From: Taxillus chinensis
Lineage: Eukaryota; Streptophyta; Magnoliopsida; Santalales; Loranthaceae
Length of the DNA: 64,000 nt
Reading direction: 5' to 3'
NCBI GenBank assembly: GCA_023512835.1
Contig: CM042092.1
Coordinates: 54,008,400 to 54,072,399, forward strand
Shown: positions 31,656 to 43,392 of the stretch, one piece after another
Position numbering within the stretch: the first letter of the stretch is position 1
Layout of the letters: each line of letters opens with the position of its first letter
The notes under the pieces: generated by a model
The model's input: the letters and a program-made list of their open reading frames with translations, nothing else
The model's database searches: none
Told to the model about the DNA's origin: nothing
Made by a program: the position numbers and the translations under genes

Positions 31656-32925
31656 TGTTGGATCAAACCCCGAATTTGGATAATCTTGATAAAGCCTTAT
31701 GTAATTTGATCTCGAGATCTTTTGTGTTTATTTGATCATTGCAGAAGGTATGTTACTAATCCAAAGATGCACTCGTGAGAGCAAAGCTAAGGACAGGATA
31801 CATAATCCTGATCCGGACAAGAGTGAGTGTCGTCAAACACTTGGTAAATAACCAAGTAACAAATACATACGGAATGAGGAACAATCCTACGGACTAAGAA
31901 CTTAAAGGATAAGTGCGGAGTAAGGAAACTAGATGCGGAGTAAGGAAACCAGGATGCGGAGTAAGGAATCCGGATTTATTACTCGCCGGAGTAAGGAACT
32001 TACATACGGAGTAAGGAACTTACATGCGGAGTAAGGAACTTACATGCGGAGTAAGAAAGTGCTTGACACGGAATAAGTCATCAGACTTTTCAAGACTCGC
32101 CCAAGTAAGGAACTTACATACCGAGTAAGGAACTTACATGCGGAGTAAGGAACTTACATGCGGAGTAAGGAACTTACATGCGGAGTAAGGAAGCGCGACA
32201 CGGACTAAGGATTCCAAAGATTGAATAGATACGGAGTAAGCAACCACCGACACGGAGTAAGGTTCCGAGCTTCATTAACTACGGAGTAAGGAAAATTACA
32301 CCGGACCAAGAAGACATTGCTCCAACTAAACCGCATTTAAAGTTATCAGCTCGTGGTGTCCCGATGTAAGACGAATGTATTGAGAACCTGAAGAATCTTA
32401 CACGTGGATCATCCGGATATGTGGACATAACCTTAATTGTATCTCGGAACTCACAAAGACATTTATACTCTTCAAATCCAAGATCTTGAGCTCCACAATC
32501 CGCAGCAGTTAAGGCAGAGAGATTACCGAGGGATAGTTAGTGCGGAACGCATTCTGGAACTACAAGTTCCAAGGTTGTCTCTTAGGAATGTTTTGTATAA
32601 ATATTCATACTTATACTTTATGAAATAAAGAAGTTGAGATGTGTAAAAAAATAAAACAAAAGAAAATAAGAGCGTCATCATCTTTGGAGATAGAACTTGG
32701 CTAGAGTGTGAGTTCATTTTGTAAACAGAGTGTAAGAGAGTGTTTGCTTCTATTTTGTTGTAATCACCTTGTGATAATAAAACAAAATACTTCCACTATC
32801 CTGGTTATCTTCCATGATGATTCTATCACTAAAACTAGATAAGTGTTTGTGTCTTGAGAGAAAAGAAAGAGTTCGAATAAGAGCCTATTCACCCCCCCCC
32901 CCCTTTAGGCTCCAAGGGACCATCA
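31656..32925 (+). repeat. Sire-2 3' LTR
   Basis: 1270 bp, TGTTGGATCAAACCC to GGACCATCA, followed by TACAG. Compared with the 5' LTR it has one additional 20-bp unit in the motif array (about 32140-32185) and scattered single-base indels. TATAAATA is at 32596-32603. Confidence 0.92.
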
Positions 32926-32930
32926 TACAG

Positions 32931-33051
32931 GTTTGGGACAGCACCCGTGTCATAAGTCCTTTTAGGTGCTTGCACCAACCCCTTGACCCTTCGGGTGCGG
33001 GCATGGGCAGTCACTACCCGTTTCCAAGTGAAAGGAAATTGGGGTGTGACA
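32931..33051 (+). repeat. G1 solo LTR, right part
   Basis: 121 bp that complete G1 after the Sire-2 insertion, ending GGGGTGTGACA. The end is similar to that of G2 (GGGCGTGACA at 45080). GTCCC follows at 33052-33056. Confidence 0.8.
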
Positions 33052-34883
33052 GTCCCAAATGCAGAACGTTATCTATACTCTCAGGCAGAATTTTGAGAGT
33101 TTCAATCACAAACCGGGCGAATCACTCGAGAGCATATATCGGAGATTCGGCAAGCTCATCCTTGAGATGAAAACTGTCAATGAGCATTATTCTCAATCTC
33201 AGATCAATGACAAGTTCTTTCGCTCCTTGCCGGATCGCTACTACTCCAAACAACTCCAGATGCAATCCGACAAGAACTGGCAGTATGTTCCCCTTAAAGA
33301 ACTATATGGAGAGCTGCGGACTCACGAAGTCAGGTTTCAATACTCTGACCGAGACGAGAAAATAGCTCGAAAAGAAAAGGGGGTAGCTCTCAAAGCTACA
33401 GAATGTCTTAGCATACTGAGGAATGATGATACGGACGAGTCCGAGAATTTTGACTCTGATGAGGAGGAGGAAATAGCTCTCCTTGTCAAATCCTTTGAGC
33501 GATTCCTATGAAAAAGTAGAAAAGGATTCAGGAGATGCTCCTCCTTATCTTTTCGAAGGAAGGAGCGACCGGAGTCCAGTTCCCAGGAATGGTACAACTG
33601 TGGGAAAACCGGTCACTGAGCCAAGGACTACGGATCCAAATCTAAAGTGGCCGAGAAAAGTGACAAGGTAACTCCTCGCTGCTCCACCTCAGACAACAGA
33701 GATAATAGCAAGAACAAGAGGAAGGCGTTCGTCACAAAATATGTCAGTGGCTCGGAAGAAGAGGAGGAATCCTCGGATGATGAGCCAACTTCTAAACCGA
33801 ACGTCTGCCTCATGGAAAATATTGAGGTACCTTCAATCTCTGAGCTCATGAGTAAATTAGAATCTCTTATTATTGAATGTAATCAGGAAAAGAATGAGAG
33901 ACTAATAATTACTCAAATGTACAAAGATATGGAAAGTCAGAATAAACGTATTGAATTTACTATTACTAGACTTGAAAAAGACATAGCTGACTTCAGAGGT
34001 AAAGAGGCTTGGTATCATGATCTAAGAGCTGAAAATCACCTGTTAAATACCAATCTAACAGGCCTAAAAGTTATTGTGAAACGACTCGAAAATGAACTGG
34101 AACAGGAAAAGGAAATAAATCGTAAGTGGCTAAAATTCGGAGAAATAGCCTCTACCTTTAGGACTGACCCTGACAACATCCGAGTCAAACCTAGCCTAGG
34201 TTCTAAACCATCGACCTCCACACAGACTGCTGAGTGTCCTCCGGATTTCATTCTGAAACGAACCAACCTTTATCCTATTAGTACATCTAAACCATTGGAT
34301 GGTTTCATTTCAGGTGGCACCATAGTCTATGATTGTGGAACCGAGGTCACATCGCACTTCCCGAAAAAGAAGCCTTGTAACTAATGATGAAGGGAAGGTT
34401 GCTGCAGTTCAAGCCAAAACTGTAGCACCCAAAAAGAAAGGAAAGGCTAAGGCTGACGCATCTAGGGCCAAGAGCACGTCACCCAAACGCAATGGACTAG
34501 GCTATAGGGATCAGAGCAGAAATTCTGTAAAATCTAAGAGACCTGTATCCCCTGTTTGTACTCCGCATTATAGTGTCTGTTTCATCTGTGGGGAAATAGG
34601 TCATTATCACTATGAATGTTAGAGTTTATCTGATAACTGGCTTTGTAATCAAGTTCGTAGCAATAAAGATCAGTTCAATAAAAAAGGTTCTTCGAGCAAA
34701 ATAAAATCTAAATCTCAAAGGAGTGTCTCTCCAAAGAAAACCCAAGTAAAAGAAACAGCTGAAACTAATAAATTAAAGTCAACCTAGAAAGCTAAAAGTC
34801 CTAGCAAAGTTAAATCCGGAACTGTTGACACTACTGCTGTTCTTTCTAACCGCTCGAAACAAGTTTGGGCACCAAAAGTGTAA
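33052..34883 (+). pseudogene. Sire-3 gag, C-terminal part
   Basis: It resumes the gag frame after G1 (NVIYTLRQNFESFNHKPGES). A TGA at 33509-33511 stands where Sire-1 has CGG. The first zinc knuckle has TGA (33617-33619) in place of Trp and Tyr in place of its last Cys. The frame at 33647-34384 holds the acidic tract and the coiled-coil-like region. After a frameshift near 34370 the Lys-rich tract and second knuckle CFICGEIGHYHYEC follow (about 34570-34620), then a TAG. The native gag stop TAA is at 34881-34883 after QVWAPKV-like codons. Confidence 0.85.
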
Positions 34884-36170
34884 ACTATTGTCTTTCAGGA
34901 GCATCTCTGGAATGCATTGCCGGATCACTTGAAGTTAAAGATCAATCAAAGCAAGTGGATCCTCGATAGTGGATGCTCCGGACATATGACGGGTGATCAG
35001 ACTCTGCTTGTTGAAGTTAATGACAAACGAGGTCCATCCGTTTCATATGGTGACAACAGCAAAGGTAAGACTATCGGGTATGACACTTTAACCAACGGCT
35101 GTGTATTAATCACTAGTGTTGCACTAGTCGAAGGTTTGAAGCATAATTTGCTAAGTGTCAGTAATTTATGTGACAAAGGATTTATTATTTCCTTCATGTC
35201 CAACACCTGTACAGTTAGGGACTTATCCGGAGATGTTAAGTTATCCGGATCAAGAGATGGGGACATTTACTCAGTGGTCTTAAGAAATAATTCTTCTGAC
35301 CCTGTATGCTTCCTCACTACAGCATCAGATGATGATAGTTGGCTATGGCACAAGCGTTGCGCTCATTTAAACTTTAAGACTCTGTCTAAATTAGTATCGC
35401 TCGATTTGGTTACTGGTCTGCCTATACATAAATACTCCAGAGACACTCTTTGTCGAGAATGTCAACTTGGCAAACAGACCAAACATAGTTTTAAGAGCAA
35501 ATCAGTTAATTCAATAACTGCTCCTCTACAACTTCTTCATATGGATCTCTGCGGTCCCATTTCTGTAGCTTCACTTGCCGGTGCGAGATATACCGTTGTG
35601 GTTATTGATGACTTCACCAGGTATACATGGGTGATGTTCCTGAATTTAAGGATCAAATATTTGAGCATCTTGTAGATCTTTTCAACTGGATAAGCAACTC
35701 ACAAGAACTGAGCATTAAATGCATCAGGAGTGATCATGGTACAGAATTTGATTTTTCGGATATGAGGTCATATTGTTTTGAACAGGGCATTTAGCATGAC
35801 TTCTCTGCACCCAGAACTCCACAACAGAATGGGGTAGCTGAGCGCAAGAATCGCACTTTAGTCGAAGCTGGCAGATCTATGTTAGCAGGGGCAAAGCTTC
35901 CTCTCAGTCTATGGGCTGAAGCTGTGTCCACTGCCTGCTATGTTCAGAATAGAACTCTAATAAATAAATCTACCATGAAAACACCCTATGAGATGTGGAG
36001 AGGATGAAAGCCTTCAATTTCACATTTCAGAGCTTTTGGGTGTACTTGCTATATATTAAACAATGACAAAGAACCCCGGAATAAATTTGAACCAAAATGT
36101 GATGATGGGATCTTTGTCGGGTACTCTTTACATAGCAAGGCTTATCGGGTCTTCAATAGAAAACTTTTAA
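34884..36170 (+). pseudogene. Sire-3 pol: protease and integrase
   Basis: The frame through 35675 is open and includes WILDSGCSGHMTGDQ (protease active site), the integrase zinc finger (HKRCAHLNFKTL and CRECQLGKQTKH) and the start of the catalytic core (LLHMDLCGPIS, VIDDFTRYTWVMF). A deletion near 35645 shifts the frame. IRSDHGTEFDF and TPQQNGVAERKNRTLVEAGR follow near 35740-35870. A TGA at about 36006 replaces a CGA. Protease and half of the integrase would be translatable if the gag stop were passed. Confidence 0.85.
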
Positions 36171-37625
36171 AAGTTGAAGAATCTATCCATGTGACTTTTG
36201 ATGAAGCTAACCTGGATTGGTCAAAAGTTGGTCCTTCAAGTTCAAATGTGCAGGATCAGGATGACAACATCGACTATTCAAAGTTTATGAATGTTCCTAT
36301 TACACGTACTGACCAACCACGTGGCACCAGTGAAGCACAAAGAAATGATATGGATGATGCTACGGATGAATCGGACTGTGGACTTCCATTTAACTCCGAA
36401 CATACTCCTACGGATATCGAAAATTTCGGAGTACCTTCAAGTCCCTCCGGACTAGTTAACATTGAAAGCAACAGTGTCAAAGAACCACCTAGTTCTTCCG
36501 AACCTGCTAATACGGAAACATCTAGTTCGAAAGAAGCTCAACTGGCGAATGTACCTGAACCACCTAATCTGGCAGAGCTTCAAATTATTCAAGATCAACC
36601 ATCACATGCATAAAATTACAGGTGGACTCGAAACCACCCTTCAGAACAAGTAATTGGTGATCCTACTTTTGGTGTAAGAATAAGAGCAGCCACCTCCAAC
36701 ATTTGTCTTTACTCATGTTTTCTATCTCAAATAGAACCAAAGGTGGTAGATGAAGCTCTTCAGGATTCGAACTGGATAGAAGCCATGCAAGAAAAGCTGA
36801 ATCAATTTAAGAGAAATGATGTGTGGACTCTAGTATCAAGGCCTAAGTCTCAGTAAGTCATTGGGGTTAAATGGGTTTTCCAGAATAAACTTGATACGGA
36901 TGGAATAGTAATCCGGAACAAAGCCAGACTGGTAGCCAAAGGATATCGTCAAGAAGAAGGAATAGACTATGACGAGACCTTTGCTCCGGTTGCAAGACTT
37001 GAGGCAATCAGAATGTTTTTGGCATATGCTTCTTATGAAAACTTCGTAGTTTATCAAATGGATGTGAAAAACGCATTTTTAAATGGAGATCTTCAAGAGG
37101 AGGTGTACGTTGAACAACCTCCCGATTTCATAGAACCCAAGGCTGGACATCTAGTTTACAAGCTACGGAAAGCCTTTTATGGGTTGAAGCATGCTCCAAG
37201 AGCCTGGTACGACACACTATCAGAATTCCTACTTGCTCACAACTTTCAAAAAGGGAAGATAGACACCACTTTATTTCTATGAAAAGAGAAAGGACATACT
37301 CTGATCGTACAGATATATGTGGATGATATCATTTTCGGATCATCAAATCCGAAGCTTTGTGAAGAGTTTGCAAAGTTGATAACTGGCAAGTTTGAGATGA
37401 GCATGATGGGAGAACTGTCCTACTTCCTTAGAATAGAAGTTAAACAATTGAAGGAAGGGATCTTCATTAACCAAGCTAAGTATACTCGTGATCTTATCAA
37501 GAAGTTTGGTATGGAAGGTTCATCTCCTGTCAAGACTCCGATGCCAGTCAGTGTCAAGTTAGATCCTGTTGTGGACGGCAAATCAGTAAATGTGACTGAA
37601 TATAGAGGGATGATAGGATCCTTCT
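36171..37625 (+). pseudogene. Sire-3 pol: linker and reverse transcriptase
   Basis: Linker frame 36191-36613 (DDATDESDCGLPFNSEHTP), then stops at about 36611 and 36855 in positions that read Gln or Arg elsewhere. RT motifs are [20 protein letters not shown] (37054), [12 protein letters not shown] and [11 protein letters not shown] (about 37315). A TGA at 37280-37282 replaces CGA. Except for the stops the RT frame is continuous across 37013-37620, and a frameshift near 37625 precedes RNase H. Confidence 0.85.
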
Positions 37626-38264
37626 TTGTATCTTCTGACAAGTCGCCCTGGACATTATGTTTGCAACTTGCATCGTGCACGATATCAAGCGAATCCCAAG
37701 GAGTCACATATGCTTGATGTCAAACGGATATTAAGGTATCTTAAAGGGACTGTAAATTTGGGAGTCTGGTACCCAAAGGCGTCCAACTTCACCTTATCCG
37801 GATATTCTGATGCTGATTTTGCTGGGTGTCGCATCGACAGGAAAAGCACAAGTGGTACGTGTCAGTTTCTTGGAAATAGATTAATTTCATGGTTCAGTAA
37901 GAAGCAGAATTCCGTATCAACCTCTACTATTGAGGCGGAATATATAGCTACTGAGAGTTGCTGTGCACAGCTACTCTGGATGCAAAGTCAACGTACTGAC
38001 TACGATTTCAACATGACATCTATTCCACTCTACTGTGACAACACCAGTGCAATCGCTATCAGCAACAATCTTGTCATGCACCCAAAGACGAAGCACATTG
38101 AGGTCAGGTATCACTTCATTCATGACCATGTTCTCAAAACACGTATATCTCTGGAACATGTTGCTACTGACGATCAACTGGCAAACATACTTACAAAGCC
38201 CCTACCTGATGCAAGGTTTTCTGAATTACTCTTCCGATTAGGTATGCTTGACTTTTCTACATAG
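37626..38264 (+). CDS. Sire-3 RNase H domain
   Basis: An uninterrupted 212-residue frame. It has ARYQANPKESHMLDVKRILR, SGYSDADFAGCRIDRKS, STIEAEYIA, CDNTSAIAI and HIEVRYHFIHDHVL, ending in ILTKPLPDARFSELLFRLG and the native stop. It keeps the acidic site residues and is the cleanest RNase H copy in the window. The listed start has no meaning for translation because the domain belongs to a polyprotein. Confidence 0.85.
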   Translation: MYLLTSRPGHYVCNLHRARYQANPKESHMLDVKRILRYLKGTVNLGVWYPKASNFTLSGYSDADFAGCRIDRKSTSGTCQFLGNRLISWFSKKQNSVSTSTIEAEYIATESCCAQLLWMQSQRTDYDFNMTSIPLYCDNTSAIAISNNLVMHPKTKHIEVRYHFIHDHVLKTRISLEHVATDDQLANILTKPLPDARFSELLFRLGMLDFST

Positions 38265-39967
38265 CTTCACTTAAATCACTCAACAGTATATCTTTTTTTT
38301 CAGAACATGCATTGTGCTTTTATTGAAAGTAATAGATGCATACTGAACTTAATTTTTGATCATACTTACTGCTTAATGTGTCCTATGCGTCTGATAAATA
38401 CCAAAGTTTTTTTTGGGAGGATGCTTGCATTTCCGACTGAAGTCGTTTAAGCTAACATGATTAAAACTTATATGAATAATCTTTTTGGGATTTCATGATC
38501 TTGATTCTCATTCTCCACCACATGACAAATGTCGGTTCATTTAGATTGCTCTCTTATCATGTATAGTTGAAGAAATGAAATGGGTTAGCTTGGAATGTCT
38601 GGTGGATGTATATGCAGTCGCAGTCTGATTAGCTTCTGAAATGTAGTTTCCTAAAAGTGTGGACAGCGCTAATTTTCTAAGCAGGAAACGTCAACCGAGA
38701 GGATCGCACGATCTACAGGGGAGAAAATGCTTCATTGATTAATCTAGTAATACCCCTCGTATATGTCCCATGACCTCTTTCCTGGCTGTCTATCTGAGGG
38801 GGAGTCTTCCACTGAGAGGATCACATGATCTAAGGGGGAACAAAAGCTTCATTTATTACCTCTGTAATGACCCCTTTTATGTCTCGGATGCTCCTTCCTC
38901 TAAACTTTCACTTTCAGATCTGATTGGACATGCAATGATGAATCAGAATTGTGGCATGGCTGGATCTCTTTCTTTCCTCAACTGTGCATTTTAATCGGAC
39001 AATCATCTTCCTGCTTTTGACATGTGTTCATATCCCCAGTTTCACTTATGAATCCTAACTTGGGAAAATCATATGATTTTTAATTTATCTTAGCTATCAC
39101 TGTCAGTATGAAGGTTTCGCTATGTTGACCTACATGAACTTATGTGTTTATCAGTTGTCATATGCATTTTCTTCAGTAACTTGATCATAATTCACATGTA
39201 TGTGTCTTGTTACTATTCTTACATATGCATAAGTTCTGTCTCTTTTTAGTTCGGATTATGATGTTCTCACTTAGACTATTTGATCCATATCCGTACTAAC
39301 TCAACCTGTTAGTCTACTGTTTCTTTAGTTTATTTTTCAAGCTACAGGTTCAGATTCTCTTTGCACTTCATTGCTCTATCTTGTTTTGATGTCTCCGATT
39401 TGAAGTGTTGTGGTACTTCATATTTCCTCGACACCAAGACAGCAAAGGAATCATTCTTTATCAGCACTCAGCTTCTACGGACAGTTAGTCTATCATCCCG
39501 ATATAGTTCACACGGACAATATCAAGCTCGGATGAGAGTCGGTTTAATTCCCTCCGACTCTTGGAATTGTCAACTCGCGATAACCAAGTAATTATATTAC
39601 ATCGTGTATTTCTGAGGAGGGATAATGATGGTTCATTAAATGCACGTCTCGAGCCCAGTAATTTGTCTTTTCAAAATTCGGTAATATGAATACAACTATC
39701 ATTATTGAATGGTTAGCACGGCCGCCACGTCATTAGTTTACTCGACGGTGCTAATACATTAAGTCTAATGACATCGGATTATCAAGCGGATCACTGCTCA
39801 TCTTGCTTAAACCCGAGACCTGCTGGCTTCCACAGAATGGGTCCTATTTATACTGAACTCTCATGCATGCGCGAGGCTATCGCTTTCACTACTCAGAACC
39901 CTAAACCCTCGTTGTTCTCTATTCACCAAAGACCTCCCCTTCCTTCTCCTTCAATCTTCCAATTCCA
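38265..39967 (+). other. Sire-3 spacer between pol and envelope-position ORF
   Basis: No protein is supported. Two purine-tract and inverted-repeat cassettes occur at 38717-38756 and 38833-38875. The second shows ATTAC-CTCT-GTAAT between AGGGGGAA and ACCCC. A word GAGAGGATC(G/A)CA(C/T)GATCTA precedes each. The last about 350 bp is the leader to the next ORF and is diverged from the other copies. Confidence 0.6.
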
Positions 39968-42655
39968 ATGGCATCTCCCGCTCTCTACGGCATTGTTCCT
40001 GGCCATCTTGTCGACTGGGCCGGCATTTCCGACCCTCCTGCCTGGCTCGATGAGGTTCGCTCCTTGCTAGCCTCTAGTGGTCTCCTCGACATCGTCTCTG
40101 CCCCGGTTGATCTTCTCATCTCAGACGTCCGATCTTTCTATGAGCACTTCGAATCCAGTGACCAGTCGATTGTCTCTGGTATCCGAGGTCAACCCATTAA
40201 GATCACTCCTCAAGTGATCCGTGACGTTTTCCATTTCCCAAGTGGCAGTGATTACTAGCCGAGCGCTCAAACCATGGCTACTGCCATGGGATGTCCCTCT
40301 AAAGTGAAGGAATACAAGCTAAAGTCTTTTCAAGGCCCCTATCGCTGTATGGCCACCATGCTCAGTCGATGCTTACTAGCTCGCTCTACGGCTCTTGACT
40401 CAGTCCCGTACGATTTGCTCCCTGGCGATGTACGTGGTCTTTGAGCAATTGCCTCTAGACTAGGGTGATTTTCTTTTTTGGGTTATGCGGAATGGCAAAC
40501 GGAATTCGTCTTTCGGACGAATTCTCTCACAACTTTTCAGACATCTACGCCCCGTGCACTTCCAGGACCAGTTGACGATTCCCTTCTCGCAGAATTTTTA
40601 CTTTCGTCATCTCACCTCCGATGGGACGCTCACTGTCCGCCGTCCTCCTATCTCTCGTGCACGCGTTGTTGTATCGGAACATCAAGATAGTTCCGTTGGT
40701 GACCCCGCACCCAGCTCGGGTCATGAGGTTAGCTCCGCCTACTGGTCTTCATGCATCCGGTCCGTTGCCGCTCCAGCACGCTCCTGCAGTTCGCAGCACA
40801 ATGTTCATGCTGCTCCTTCTGATGCTACAGGGCCCTCTCAGCCGCTTCCCCATGAGATTGTTTCTTCAGCCCCTCCTCCGATGCCATGCCCCCGTGTTAT
40901 CCCTCCTCGCTGGTCTTCTTGTTGGTGCTCCCGCACCCACCTCTCTCCGGTGATTGCCGTTCTTCTTGTCATCGCTGACATACCTACCTCTCCTACAGCT
41001 GCCTCTCCAGCACGCATTGTTGACCCTCAAGACTACCTCGACCATCTTCCCACCGACATTCTGACTGACTGCTGGCTCCGTTTCAGTCTAGCTCACACCG
41101 CCGACATCCCTGAATTTGCTCTCCGGGTGTATTACACCAAACATACCCAAACCCCGGAAGCAATGATTATTTGGAACTCTAAATACGGCTTTCTAACGCC
41201 CTCTCTGCTTCAGGACGCACCTCCAACTCTGCTGCCTCTTCCGGACTTGCTCACGATGCCCTGGACTCCTATCCCCGCCGAGGCTGGTCCCTCCTCTCCT
41301 GTGGACTTTCCCCTTATTGACCTCTCCGGTCAAAGTGGCTCTACACCCGCTGCTCGCTGTTCCCTCATCATTTTCTCCCCCCCATACGACTCCTCCGCCC
41401 TGCGTACTCCTGCACCTCTCCATGCGGGGGAGTCCTCAAAGGCTCCTAGCTCTGGCCTTGGGTGTACCTCATTTGCCACGATCCTGTCTGAAGCTGCGGT
41501 CTCTGCTCAACTAGATTGTATTACGGAGGACAATCGCTCCTGGGCCCAGGTCATTGCTGATAAAGTTGATGAAATCAGGACCCAGATCCTTTTCGCTCTC
41601 TCCAACTCCTCTCTCTCACTGGATCGGAAGCTAGACCTTATCGCCCATTCTCTTTCGGGCCTATCCACTTCTGTCCGGGATCTGACTCAGGTTGTGGGTT
41701 TCCCTCTCGCCCTCCTCGTCGATCTGCCAAACAGGGGGAGAATGCCCCATCTGATCCATCCCCTTTCACTATCGCTCCCGATATCATCGACGTTCCCGGC
41801 CAAAGACTTGCACTTACCCTTCCTCCGGGCCTCCCGGTTCCCACCAAACCCCGCTTCTCTAGGCCCGTCAGGTCTTGCTCCAGCCTCTTCTCGACCATCC
41901 CAGCTCCTCCACTGCAGCTCCCTCCTCATCTGCTCAGGCTCCGCAAGTCACATTTCTCCCATCATACGGGGAATTGGATCCATATGATACAGATGGGCAT
42001 GTACTTGCAGCCATGTTAGTATATGCAAGTGCTGCTCCCTCTACCCCAAAAAGGTTTTTGTCATCTCTGTCCCCTTTCTCCCCTGAAGACATAAGCACCC
42101 TACTGTCGGAGAAAGGACAGTTCTCCACTGAGGACATTGACAACTTCACCTTGGCGGTGAAGGAAGAGATGAGGTTGTTCCCCACCTTGTACCAAGAAGA
42201 GCATCTGATCGATATCCTACCTTGTTGGCTTGATCACTACCTTCCTGAAATGGACTTCCTTCAGACCCTCATCAATGGAACAGTTGAGAACAGTAAGCCA
42301 TGGAAAGATCTTGCAACTGTTCTCATTCCATACAGGATTAGCACTCCTCATCACATGCTCGCAGTCTTCTCCATCAAGGACAGGAGAGTTGTTCTGCATG
42401 ACTCTCATCAGGTTGTGGGACACCAGATGAGAAGAAGCCAACTTGGACCACTGCTCTGGACTCTGTCAGATGTTGTCAGACAGAGTGGACTCTTCGAATC
42501 AATTGTCCAACCTCCTCTGCCTCCCAATGCTCTTCTCAATTCGACAATTCTGAGCAAAGGAGAAGTTCCCCAACAACCTGACAGAGAAAGCTGTGGAGCC
42601 TATGTCCGCTACTTTATTAGGCACCTTTTGAAGTATGATCCTAACTGGAATTATT
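39968..42655 (+). pseudogene. Sire-3 envelope-position ORF with intact-looking Ulp1-like domain (divergent subfamily)
   Basis: It starts MASPALYGIVPGHLVDW. The N-terminal domain is open to a stop at 40258, then continues (MATAMGCPSKVKEYKLKSFQ...YRCMATMLSRCLLARSTALDSVPYDLL) with breaks near 40425-40470. The frame 40485-41987 covers the rest of the domain and the linker, including FPLIDLSGQSGS (41307-41342). The frame 41875-42744 covers the Ulp1-like domain from VTFLPSYGELDP. His (42349-42351) lies in STPHHMLAVFSI, Asp (42400-42402) in LHDSHQ, Gln (42574-42576) and Cys (42592-42594) in QQPDRESCGAY. Spacings are identical to Sire-1 (17, 64, 6) although the surrounding sequence differs strongly. 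The last codons are missing: the ORF runs into a truncated LTR at 42656. Confidence 0.75.
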
Positions 42656-43392
42656 TTTTTCCGCATATCTACCTCATGCGGAGTAAGGAAGCGCTGAAAT
42701 GGAATAAGGATTTCAGGACTTCATGTACACGGAGTAAGCAATAATTGACACGGAGTAAGGATCCGAGCCTCGTTGATACGGAGTAAGGAAATCTACACTG
42801 GACTAAAAAGTCGCTACTTCAACTTATCCATACCGCATTTACAATGGTTAGCTCACTGTGTCTTGATGAAAGACAAACTCATTGAAGATCTAAACTGTCT
42901 TAAATGTGGAACACTCAGAGATGTGGATGCAGTCTCAAATGCAATTGGAATCAAGCAAAGTAATTCATTACACTTATGCTTCCAATATTTTGAACTCCAC
43001 ATTCATAGTAGTAAAGGCAGAAGTATTTTCCGAGAAGAACTTAATGTTACACAGTGCTTGGGATATACAGTTCCAAGATAGATTCATAGGAATGTCTATA
43101 AATACAAAACTGTGTATATTCATACAAAGTGTGAGAAGGTTGTGGTACAAGAGCTCATAGAGATTATAAACGCCAGTGTGTGTGACTATAAAACTGAGTG
43201 CTATTGTAATCAGTTGTAATTGCTGCTTATTTTGTTGTAATTATCATCAGATAATAAAGCAAAATACTTCCACTATTTGGATATCTTCCGCACTGATTTT
43301 ACATCTTTTAACCAGATTGTGCTGTACCTGTGAGAGGAAAAGAGTTTTGATTTGAGCTTATTCACCCCCCTTTCGCCTCCTAGGGACCAACA
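42656..43392 (+). repeat. Sire-3 3' LTR, 5'-truncated
   Basis: 737 bp that match 16965-17699 of the 5' LTR, from CCGCATATCTACCTC to GGGACCAACA. A deletion removed the end of the envelope-position ORF, the polypurine tract and the first about 600 bp of the LTR. The join sits right after a T run (42654-42660). CTTCT follows at 43393-43397. Confidence 0.9.

Larger units (their letters stand above)
20083..32925 (+). mobile_element. Sire-2: complete-length Sirevirus-like Copia element, both LTRs and TSD
   Basis: 12.84 kb with LTRs 20083-21331 and 31656-32925, PBS, gag, pol, spacer, envelope-position ORF and polypurine tract, flanked by TACAG. The two LTRs are very alike, roughly 98 percent by eye, differing by a few substitutions, one extra 20-bp motif unit and many one- or two-base indels. 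It is the innermost and so the youngest member of the nest. Despite its youth the coding region has many small frameshifts. Confidence 0.92.
16361..43392 (+). mobile_element. Sire-3: Sirevirus-like Copia element, host of the nest
   Basis: A plus-strand element with 5' LTR 16361-17699 and a partial 3' LTR 42656-43392, flanked by CTTCT on both sides. Its gag is split at 18241/33052 by solo LTR G1, which itself carries Sire-2. Without the nested DNA the element is about 12.2 kb. Its envelope-position ORF is clearly more diverged than those of Sire-1, Sire-2 and Sire-4, so it represents another subfamily. Gag and pol contain several stops at positions where other copies have CGA, CGG, CAG or TGG. 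Confidence 0.9.
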
